A DNA stretch of 7,002 nt, from the NCBI GenBank assembly GCA_016205905.1, contig JACQSP010000092.1, forward strand, positions 1 through 7,002, written 5' to 3'. Made by a program: the position numbers and the translations under genes. Shown in pieces: positions 1 through 5,390 of this stretch. Every line of letters begins with the position of its first letter. Position 1 is the first letter of the stretch. The notes below the pieces were generated by a model, which worked only from the letters and a program-made list of their open reading frames with translations, did not search any database and had not been told where the DNA came from. The DNA is from Candidatus Woesearchaeota archaeon (lineage in GTDB: Archaea > Nanobdellota > Nanobdellia > Woesearchaeales > DSVV01).

Positions 1-20
1 ATAAAAAATAAACTAATAAA

Positions 21-27
21 AGGTGAT
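21..27 (+). promoter_or_regulatory. Ribosome binding site of the first gene
   Basis: AGGTGAT lies five bases before the ATG at 33 and matches the archaeal Shine-Dalgarno core GGTGA. It fixes the start of the small gene that follows and shows that this mRNA has a leader. The same core precedes the gene at 4633, whereas the other genes in the window lack it. Confidence 0.75.
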
Positions 28-32
28 TATAT

Positions 33-446
33 ATGACAGTAGTAGGATTTAATTTTACAAAAATTAATGTAGAAAGAAAACAGCCTTCTAAAGGAAAGAT
101 TAACATTAGCAACAATGTTCTCATCAAAGATATTGCCGAATCTAATTTTACAATAGGGCAGGATGAGCAAAAGTCGCTTAACATTACATTTCAGTTTAAT
201 TCTACTTATGAGCCAAATGTTGGCTCCATTGAATTAGTTGGAGAATTAATATATATTGACGATATCCAAAGAATTAATGAAGTCCATACATTATGGGTTG
301 AGCACAAAAAGGTTGAGAAGGATGTCATGACTGAGATATTAAATGTTGTCCTGAACAGATGCAATATTGAAGCACTGATCTTGGCAAGAGATATCAATTT
401 ACCGTCGCCAATTCCACTGCCGAAGATTAAAGTTGATACAAATTAA
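33..446 (+). CDS. Conserved hypothetical protein, possibly SecB-like
   Basis: A 137-residue protein of unproven function. The ATG is set by a good GGTGA site five bases upstream. There is no signal peptide or membrane segment, so it is probably cytosolic. Residues 1-90 are mostly alternating beta-type sequence (MTVVGFNFTKINVER, then a strand rich in I and N, then ITFQF and IELVGELIYI). A helix follows around 91-120 (VMTEILNVVLNRCNIEAL), and the tail is rich in proline (LPSPIPLPKIKV, about 124-135). From memory, small archaeal proteins with the same opening (GFNF.KI) and the same LP.PIPLP ending are widespread and unannotated. The order of strands, helix and a proline-rich end loosely recalls the SecB chaperone fold, whose end carries LxPxNF. 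That link is inference and could be wrong. The gene is monocistronic as far as visible, and U-rich sequence follows its stop. Confidence 0.8.
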   Translation: MTVVGFNFTKINVERKQPSKGKINISNNVLIKDIAESNFTIGQDEQKSLNITFQFNSTYEPNVGSIELVGELIYIDDIQRINEVHTLWVEHKKVEKDVMTEILNVVLNRCNIEALILARDINLPSPIPLPKIKVDTN

Positions 447-470
447 ATGTTGATTATAACTATAACTTCA

Positions 471-497
471 ACTTTTTATTATAATTACTTTTTATTA
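471..497 (+). repeat. 16-bp-spaced direct repeat before cdc48
   Basis: ACTTTTTATTA occurs at 471-481 and again at 487-497, a perfect 11-bp direct repeat with a 16-bp period. The T-rich copies could act as U-rich terminators for the gene ending at 446. The second copy contains TTTATTAC (491-498), which could serve as a weak TATA box for a transcript beginning near 521. The sequence does not allow a choice between these roles. Confidence 0.45.
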
Positions 498-536
498 CAG
501 AAAACAATTAATAATTAATTAAGTAATGAAAAAGAA

Positions 537-2834
537 ATGAAAAAGCGAAGAAAACCCATGACAGACAAGCCAATCAAATTAAAGGTTGCTGAGGCAATCC
601 AAGACGATGTAAATAAAGGAATTGTCAGGATTGATTCCAGTTTTATGCATCAGATAGGGGTAAGGCCAGGCGATATTGTTACAATAAAAGGCGAAAAAGA
701 AACAGCTGGCATAGTTGACAGGGCTTATCCTGGCGACATTGGCCTGAACATTATCAGAATGGATGGTATATTGAGAAGAAATGCCAAAACAGGCATAGGT
801 GAAAATGTAGAAGTAATTAAAGCGCAGGTCAAAGAAGCTAAAAAAGTTACTATTGCTCCTGCTCAAAAAGGTGTTATTATAAGGGCTTCACCTAACATAT
901 TCAAACAGGGATTGTTAGGCAGAGCAGTTGTCAAAGGTGACATTGTAGGCCTTGGTGGCACAAAACGAAGAAAAACCACAATGAGCGATAACCCTTTCTT
1001 TAATGATATTTTTTCAATGTTAGACGAGAGTGCTGCTGGATTTGGTTTTAGCGACATAAAATTTGTAGTTGCTTCAACTGATCCAAAAGGCGCAGTTGTA
1101 ATCACTGATTTAACACAAGTTACGTTTAATCCAGAAGCAGTTGAATTAAAAGAAGAAAAAGTTCTCGAAGTTACATATGAAGATATTGGTGGTTTAGATG
1201 AAGAGCTTAAAAAAATCAGAGAAATGGTTGAACTCCCTTTAAAGCATCCTGAAATATTTGAAAGATTAGGTATAGAACCGCCTAAAGGCGTTTTATTGCA
1301 TGGTTTTCCTGGGACAGGCAAAACTTTGCTGGCAAAAGCAGTTGCAAACGAAACAAATTCTAACTTTTTCCTGATAAATGGCCCTGAAATCATGAGCAAG
1401 TTCTATGGTCAGAGTGAGGCTAATCTTCGTAAAAAATTCGAGGAAGCAGAAAAAAGTGCTCCCGCTATTATATTCTTCGACGAGATTGATGCGATTGCTC
1501 CAAAAAGAGAAGAAGTTCATGGCGAAGTTGAAAGAAGAGTTGTTGCACAGTTGCTTGCCAACATGGATGGCTTAAAATCAAGAGGCAAGGTAGTTGTAAT
1601 AGCTGCAACAAACAGGCCAGATGATTTAGATCCTGCATTAAGGCGGCCAGGCAGGTTTGACAGGGAAATAGAAATAGGTGTCCCTGGAAAAGAAGCAAGG
1701 CTATGCATATTAAAGATTCATACTAGAAACATGCCTTTGACAAAGGATGTTAATCTTAAGGATATTGCTGACATTACTTATGGTTTTGTTGGCGCGGATT
1801 TATCTTCATTGGCAAAAGAAGCTGCAATGAATGTATTAAGAAGATTATTGCCAGAGATAAAACTGAAAGAAGACGAGCCGATTCCTAAAGAACTGCTTGA
1901 AAAATTAAAAATTACCAAAGATGATTTTAAGGAAGCATTGAAAGTTGTAAGACCAAGTGCAATGAGAGAGGTTTTTGTAGAGATTCCAACAGTTAAATGG
2001 GATGATATTGGTGGTTTGGATGAAGTCAAACAAGAGCTTAAAGAAGCAGTTGAATGGCCTTTAAAACATCCTGATGCTTTCAAAAGATTAGGTGTCAGGC
2101 CGCCAAAAGGCATCTTGCTGTACGGCGCCCCAGGAACAGGCAAAACAATGCTTGCTAAAGCAGTTGCTAATGAATCACAAGCCAATTTCATACTTGTAAA
2201 AGGTCCAGAGTTGTTAAGCAAATGGGTCGGCGAAAGTGAGAGGGCAGTTAGAAAAATATTCAAAAAAGCAAGACAAACATCTCCGAGCATAATTTTCTTT
2301 GATGAAATAGATAGTATTGTTCCAAGACGAGGAATGAGTTCAGATACGAATGTAACAGAGCGTGTAGTCAACCAATTGCTGACTGAAATTGATGGTTTGG
2401 TTGAATTGCATGATGTTGTTGTAATCGCAGCAACAAATAGGCCAGACATAATTGATCCGGGATTATTAAGGCCAGGCAGGTTTGACAGAATTATTCAAAC
2501 ACCAGTGCCAGAACTTAAGACAAGAGAGCAAGTATTCAAGATTCACACAAAATCAATGCCATTAAAAGGTGTTGATTTAAAAGAGCTGGCTGAAAAAACC
2601 GATGGATATGCTGGTGCTGATATTGAAGCAATATGCAGAGAAGCGGCAATACTGGCTTTAAGAGATGATATCAAAGTAAAAGAAGTAACTAAAAAATATT
2701 TTGATAAAGCATTGGAAAAGGTGCAGCCCTCAATAACACCAGACATAAAAAAGGCATACGATGATCTGCAAAAGATGCTGACAAGCGCAAAAGGCAGAGA
2801 GTTCCAGAAAGAGAAGCCAGTGTATTTTGGATAG
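537..2834 (+). CDS. cdc48: Cdc48/VAT-type AAA+ unfoldase
   Basis: Archaeal Cdc48 (VAT, p97 homologue), a hexameric cytosolic ATPase that unfolds proteins and can feed the 20S proteasome. Length, 765 residues, fits the family. Numbered from 537: double-psi barrel N domain about 10-95, CDC48_2 subdomain about 105-195, D1 from about 212, D2 from about 486. D1 has Walker A GFPGTGKT (256-263), pore loop KFYG (288-291), Walker B IIFFDEID with D315/E316, and sensor/arginine-finger segment ATNRPDDLDPALRRPGRFDR. D2 has GAPGTGKT (530-537), KWVG (562-565), D589/E590 and RPGRFDR. Both ATPase sites look active, although both P-loops replace the usual first proline (F in D1, A in D2). The tail ends PVYFG, one residue off a terminal HbYX proteasome-docking motif. 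The start is uncertain: the ATG at 558 (MTDKPIKLKVAEA) matches the usual N-terminus better, and neither start has a Shine-Dalgarno site. Confidence 0.97.
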   Translation: MKKRRKPMTDKPIKLKVAEAIQDDVNKGIVRIDSSFMHQIGVRPGDIVTIKGEKETAGIVDRAYPGDIGLNIIRMDGILRRNAKTGIGENVEVIKAQVKEAKKVTIAPAQKGVIIRASPNIFKQGLLGRAVVKGDIVGLGGTKRRKTTMSDNPFFNDIFSMLDESAAGFGFSDIKFVVASTDPKGAVVITDLTQVTFNPEAVELKEEKVLEVTYEDIGGLDEELKKIREMVELPLKHPEIFERLGIEPPKGVLLHGFPGTGKTLLAKAVANETNSNFFLINGPEIMSKFYGQSEANLRKKFEEAEKSAPAIIFFDEIDAIAPKREEVHGEVERRVVAQLLANMDGLKSRGKVVVIAATNRPDDLDPALRRPGRFDREIEIGVPGKEARLCILKIHTRNMPLTKDVNLKDIADITYGFVGADLSSLAKEAAMNVLRRLLPEIKLKEDEPIPKELLEKLKITKDDFKEALKVVRPSAMREVFVEIPTVKWDDIGGLDEVKQELKEAVEWPLKHPDAFKRLGVRPPKGILLYGAPGTGKTMLAKAVANESQANFILVKGPELLSKWVGESERAVRKIFKKARQTSPSIIFFDEIDSIVPRRGMSSDTNVTERVVNQLLTEIDGLVELHDVVVIAATNRPDIIDPGLLRPGRFDRIIQTPVPELKTREQVFKIHTKSMPLKGVDLKELAEKTDGYAGADIEAICREAAILALRDDIKVKEVTKKYFDKALEKVQPSITPDIKKAYDDLQKMLTSAKGREFQKEKPVYFG

Positions 2835-2848
2835 AATTTCCTATTAGT

Positions 2849-2998
2849 CTACATTAACATTTTTAGCTTTTCTTCCACTTTTTTGCCCAATTTTGTTTTT
2901 TGATAAATTCTTCCTGTTTTATTATTAGGATTTAGAATTTTTATAATTCCTTTGTTTTTCAATTCACTTAAAGACCTTGAAATAATATTAAATACATG
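2849..2998 (-). pseudogene. Remnant of a winged-helix DNA-binding regulator
   Basis: The minus strand reads 49 codons without interruption, from just after a TAA (2999-3001) to TAG (2849-2851). The product has the order expected of the second half of a winged-helix domain: recognition helix IISRSLSELKNKGIIK, a turn with NPNNKTGR, then wing and following helix, GRIYQKTKLGKKVEEKL. The pattern SRxLxELxxKGxIKxLNP...GRxYxxTxLGKxV is typical of archaeal wHTH regulators. No start codon exists in the frame, and the three upstream frames back to 3116 hold stops and nothing resembling the missing first helices, so this is a 5'-truncated relic, not a gene. It runs tail-to-tail with cdc48, 14 bases beyond that gene's stop. 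Its broken end adjoins the promoter region of the AAA/DUF4143 gene. Confidence 0.6.
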
Positions 2999-3012
2999 TT
3001 ATTCCAATAAAA

Positions 3013-3110
3013 ATGGTTATCAGCAAACATAATCATTAATAACCATATAGTTTTATTAAAAGTATATGGTTTACAATGGAAACATTTATAAATACACTTG
3101 TTTTAACCAT
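3013..3110. promoter_or_regulatory. Four alternating ATGGTT/AACCAT words around the 3117 gene promoter
   Basis: ATGGTT at 3013-3018, AACCAT at 3041-3046, ATGGTT at 3066-3071 and AACCAT at 3105-3110 alternate in orientation. They form perfect inverted repeats: ATGGTTAT (3013-3020) with ATAACCAT (3039-3046), and AACCATATA (3041-3049) with TATATGGTT (3063-3071). The last two words bracket the TATA box. This is what an operator for a dimeric repressor would look like, but no regulator is identified and the words are short and AT-rich. Confidence 0.4.
3078..3094 (+). promoter_or_regulatory. BRE and TATA box of the AAA/DUF4143 gene
   Basis: TTTATAAATA at 3085-3094 is a near-ideal archaeal TATA box, preceded by a purine-rich BRE-like GGAAAC at 3078-3083. 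Its centre lies about 27 bases before the ATG at 3117. Transcription should therefore begin at or next to the start codon, giving a leaderless mRNA. That fits the absence of a Shine-Dalgarno site. Confidence 0.7.
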
Positions 3111-3116
3111 TCATAA

Positions 3117-4367
3117 ATGGATTTCAAGAAAATCATTCAAGAGCAGAGAGAAGAACTAGAGAAAATAGAAAAAGAGGAAAATCTGGTTCAGAGAGAAGGC
3201 TATGAAATTGCCAGAAAAGCTTTGTCTTACCCGAATATCTTAGCAGTTTTGGGAACTAGACGCTCCGGAAAATCGATTTTCTCTTATCTTTTAGCCAAAA
3301 ACTATAATTTTGCTTATCTTAATTTCGACGATGAGCGGCTTACTGATTTACAAAAAGAAGACTTTGACAAAATTCTTTCTGCATTTTACGAGATGTATGG
3401 AGATATTGATTATATTATTTTAGATGAGATTCAGAATACTGACAATTGGGAATTATTCGTTAATAGGCTAAGAAGAACAAAAAAGGTGATTATTACAGGA
3501 AGCAATTCCAAACTCCTCTCTGGAGAGCTTTCATCTCATTTAACCGGCCGATATCTCGATTTCCTGTTATTCCCTTTCTCTTTTAGAGAATTCCTAATCA
3601 AGAAAAGCTTTGTTTACCGCAAAATCTTTACTACTAGGGATACCGCAGAAATTTTAAAATTGTTTGGAGAATTCCTGCAATTAGGTGGTTTTCCAGAGGT
3701 TTACAAATTTGGAAGAATTATGGCTTCTCGAATTTATGAGGATATTCTTGTTAAAGATATATTTCTTAGACATAAAATTAAAAAGACAGAAGAATTCAGA
3801 AGATTAGCTAAATATCTCGTTACGAATTCTTCCAAAGAAAGCACTTATGGTAGGCTAGCAAAAATATTAGAACTAAGGCAAATTTCTACTCTTTCCCAAT
3901 GGATTTCTTATTTAGAAAACGCATTTCTAATTTTTAGATTTGAAAGATTTTCATTTAAACTGAAAGAACAATTTAAATCACCTAAAAAATTTTATTGCTT
4001 AGATACTGGTTTGATTAACTCTATTGGTTTTGCTTTTTCAGAAAATCAGGGAAGAATTCTGGAAAGTTTGGCTGCAGTAGAATTGCTCAGAAAAAAATCA
4101 ACTAATCCAATGTTAGAAGTTTATTATTGGAAAGATCACCAACAAAATGAGGTTGACTTTGTAGTTAAAGAAGGCAAAAAAATAACTCAATTAATTCAGG
4201 TCTGTGCAATTAGCAGCAAAGAAGAATTGCCTGAGCGTGAAATTAGTTCTTTAATCAAAGCTAGCAGAGAACTTAAATGCAAAAATTTGTTGGTGTTGAC
4301 CTATAATTATGAAGCAGAGAATAAATGGATTAGATTTATTCCCCTCTGGAAATGGCTTTTGGCTTAA
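3117..4367 (+). CDS. AAA ATPase with C-terminal DUF4143 domain
   Basis: A 416-residue protein of the AAA_14/DUF4143 family, which is abundant, often multicopy and functionally obscure in archaea and bacteria. In order: a charged N-terminal helix (about 1-35), Walker A GTRRSGKS (46-53, K52), Walker B YIILDEIQN (99-107, D103/E104), a sensor-1-like segment VIITGSNSKLL (124-134), HLTGRY (141-146), then helical sequence with a winged-helix look (about 220-275). The C-terminal DUF4143 part resembles a PD-(D/E)xK nuclease: E316 in ILESLAAVEL, then YYWKD, EVDFVV (345-350, D347) and LIQV (359-362). The last strand has Q where E-x-K is classical, so cleavage activity is doubtful. There is no signal peptide. 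The ATG follows a TATA box at leaderless spacing. A broken regulator gene on its left and a possible coding scrap on its right suggest that it arrived as a cassette. Its role (defence, toxin-related or other) cannot be read from the sequence. Confidence 0.93.
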   Translation: MDFKKIIQEQREELEKIEKEENLVQREGYEIARKALSYPNILAVLGTRRSGKSIFSYLLAKNYNFAYLNFDDERLTDLQKEDFDKILSAFYEMYGDIDYIILDEIQNTDNWELFVNRLRRTKKVIITGSNSKLLSGELSSHLTGRYLDFLLFPFSFREFLIKKSFVYRKIFTTRDTAEILKLFGEFLQLGGFPEVYKFGRIMASRIYEDILVKDIFLRHKIKKTEEFRRLAKYLVTNSSKESTYGRLAKILELRQISTLSQWISYLENAFLIFRFERFSFKLKEQFKSPKKFYCLDTGLINSIGFAFSENQGRILESLAAVELLRKKSTNPMLEVYYWKDHQQNEVDFVVKEGKKITQLIQVCAISSKEELPEREISSLIKASRELKCKNLLVLTYNYEAENKWIRFIPLWKWLLA

Positions 4368-4371
4368 TTAA

Positions 4372-4449
4372 AAACTAAAAATAGGAACACTTAAAGGAAT
4401 CATTGAGTTGGCTAAGATAAAAGAGGAAAAGTTTATAGGGTATTTGTAA
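4372..4449 (+). pseudogene. Possible 25-codon coding remnant
   Basis: Directly after the AAA/DUF4143 stop, a frame open for 25 codons reads KLKIGTLKGIIELAKIKEEK followed by FIGYL and TAA (4447-4449). It has no ATG, GTG or TTG at its beginning, and a stop (4369-4371) precedes it. The amphipathic, lysine- and glutamate-rich composition looks more like coding sequence than the AT-rich filler around it, so it may be the tail of a gene whose front was lost. I do not recognise the family, and an open frame this short can occur by chance. Confidence 0.25.
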
Positions 4450-4456
4450 AAGTAAC

Positions 4457-4473
4457 TAATTTTTTATATTTTT
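4457..4473 (+). terminator. U-rich terminator after the AAA/DUF4143 gene
   Basis: Two T tracts, six bases at 4460-4465 and five at 4469-4473, separated by ATA, lie about 90 bases past the stop at 4367 and before the next promoter. Archaeal RNA polymerase terminates at such U-rich stretches without needing a strong hairpin. Confidence 0.45.
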
Positions 4474-4501
4474 GTCGACGTAAGCTTGTCAAAAAAAAAA
4501 A

Positions 4502-4510
4502 TTTATATAC
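4502..4510 (+). promoter_or_regulatory. TATA box of the cysteine-rich surface protein gene
   Basis: TTTATATAC follows an unbroken run of 11 A residues (4491-4501). Transcription would begin near 4530, giving a leader of about 100 nucleotides before the ATG at 4633. This differs from the leaderless arrangement of the neighbouring genes. The A tract could aid promoter bending or factor binding. Confidence 0.6.
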
Positions 4511-4581
4511 TAGTTTCTCCAAAGATTATAAAAAACAAGTAATTTTAGCAGTTAAGTCTGTTTTTTGATTTAATCAGTTGT

Positions 4582-4601
4582 TTGATTTTAACGAAAATCA
4601 A
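4582..4601 (+). promoter_or_regulatory. Hairpin in the leader of the 4633 gene
   Basis: TTGATTTT (4582-4589) and AAAATCAA (4594-4601) form an 8-bp perfect stem around the four-base loop AACG, ending 21 bases before the Shine-Dalgarno site. ATCAAA at 4603-4608 could pair instead with TTTGAT at 4581-4586, giving two mutually exclusive folds. The stem is AT-rich and weak, so a regulatory role is only a possibility. Confidence 0.35.
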
Positions 4602-4622
4602 CATCAAATTTAAACAAAAAAA

Positions 4623-4627
4623 GGTGA
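4623..4627 (+). promoter_or_regulatory. Ribosome binding site that sets the 4633 start
   Basis: GGTGA lies five bases before the ATG at 4633, with the same spacing as for the gene at 33. It favours this start over an in-frame TTG 51 bases upstream, which has no such site and would place charged residues and the leader hairpin inside the coding region. Confidence 0.8.
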
Positions 4628-4632
4628 AAAAA

Positions 4633-5322
4633 ATGGCAAATGACGTAAAAAAGTATTCTTTGTATTTGATTGCAATTGTAGGTATAGTTGCAATAGTAGG
4701 TATATGGACGATGGTTTCTGGCACAGGTAAACTTTTAACCACAGGAACAAGTGGAGAAAGTGCATTAGTATCAGATGAAAGTAGTGGAGAAGGAGATTTG
4801 GCTGGGCAGGCATTTTTGAATGTTAATGATAATAAATACATTACTCCTATTAAGAACTGTAAAGTTATTCCATCGTGTGCAAGTCCTAATTATGAAGTTA
4901 CTTCCACCAATTGTAATTCTTTGATTGGAGATAAGAAGAGTGCTAAAAGCTGTTATACTTGTTCAGTAAAAGAGGAATTTAAATCAAAGGCTGTATGCCC
5001 GGAAGGATGGAAAGTAGATTTTTATAACAAAGGTGAGTATTATAATACAGGCGGTTCAGAGTGGTTAGCTCATGGATTTGCCTGTAGTGGAGCATGTACT
5101 AAAAAGTTATGTCAAACGCCACCTACCCTCAGTAATGCGTGTCCTAAAGAATTTACCTTTTTTTATAAACCACAATATACTAATAAATATATGTACTTTT
5201 GTTTAATGCCTAATGAACCACAAAGTACAGATTTAGATGGAATTTGCAATCAATGCGATTCAATACCAAAACAAGTAAGTTTTGCTGATGGAGATATAAT
5301 CTGTGTAACAAAAAAGCAATAA
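4633..5322 (+). CDS. Cysteine-rich, membrane-anchored exported protein
   Basis: A 229-residue protein with no family I recognise. A short basic N-terminus (MANDVKK) is followed by one hydrophobic segment at about 8-29, (YSLYLIAIVGIVAIVGIW), so the rest should lie outside the cell, tethered by a signal anchor. Residues 30-58 form a Ser/Gly/Thr/Glu-rich linker that ends in DLAGQAF. I recall similar (A/V)GQA motifs after the membrane segment of other DPANN surface proteins, but this is memory, not a search. The outer part (about 62-229) has 14 cysteines, at 76, 82, 94, 107, 110, 122, 151, 155, 160, 170, 190, 205, 208 and 224, including CYTC, CSGAC and CNQC. Even number and location favour up to seven disulfides; metal binding by the CxxC pairs is the alternative. 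It has its own TATA box and long leader. A host-contact or envelope role is conjecture. Confidence 0.85.
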   Translation: MANDVKKYSLYLIAIVGIVAIVGIWTMVSGTGKLLTTGTSGESALVSDESSGEGDLAGQAFLNVNDNKYITPIKNCKVIPSCASPNYEVTSTNCNSLIGDKKSAKSCYTCSVKEEFKSKAVCPEGWKVDFYNKGEYYNTGGSEWLAHGFACSGACTKKLCQTPPTLSNACPKEFTFFYKPQYTNKYMYFCLMPNEPQSTDLDGICNQCDSIPKQVSFADGDIICVTKKQ

Positions 5323-5342
5323 ATTTTTTCTTTCTTTTTTTT
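5323..5342 (+). terminator. U-rich terminator
   Basis: Beginning directly after the TAA of the cysteine-rich protein gene, 16 of the 20 bases are T, with tracts of six and more. This is a typical archaeal U-rich terminator and separates the gene from the radical SAM gene downstream. Confidence 0.7.
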
Positions 5343-5357
5343 ATCATAAACAGCTAA

Positions 5358-5367
5358 TTATTTAAAC
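5358..5367 (+). promoter_or_regulatory. TATA box of the radical SAM gene
   Basis: TTATTTAAAC is centred about 29 bases before the ATG at 5391, which lacks a Shine-Dalgarno site. This predicts a leaderless or nearly leaderless transcript. The match is weaker than that of the promoter at 3085. Confidence 0.55.
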
Positions 5368-5390
5368 TCTTTATTTCTTCTTCTTAGTTT

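Noticed and set aside
1778..2449. Long open frame of 223 codons on the minus strand inside cdc48
   Set aside because: It is the shadow of the strongly conserved D2 coding strand; the translation is low in complexity, rich in Ser/Leu, and has no recognisable domain.
4474..4487. GTCGAC and AAGCTT close together, suggesting a cloning-vector polylinker
   Set aside because: The two hexamers are separated by only two bases, no other polylinker sites are present, and the flanks are native AT-rich DNA continuous with a promoter. Chance occurrence is more likely than contamination.
4582..4632. N-terminal extension of the cysteine-rich protein from a TTG
   Set aside because: The added 17 residues are charged and uncharacteristic before a signal anchor, and the ATG at 4633 has an ideal GGTGA site.
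4545..4841. Minus-strand open frame across the leader and start of the cysteine-rich protein gene
   Set aside because: It is antisense to a well-supported start with Shine-Dalgarno site and membrane anchor, and its hydrophobic stretches merely mirror the coding strand.
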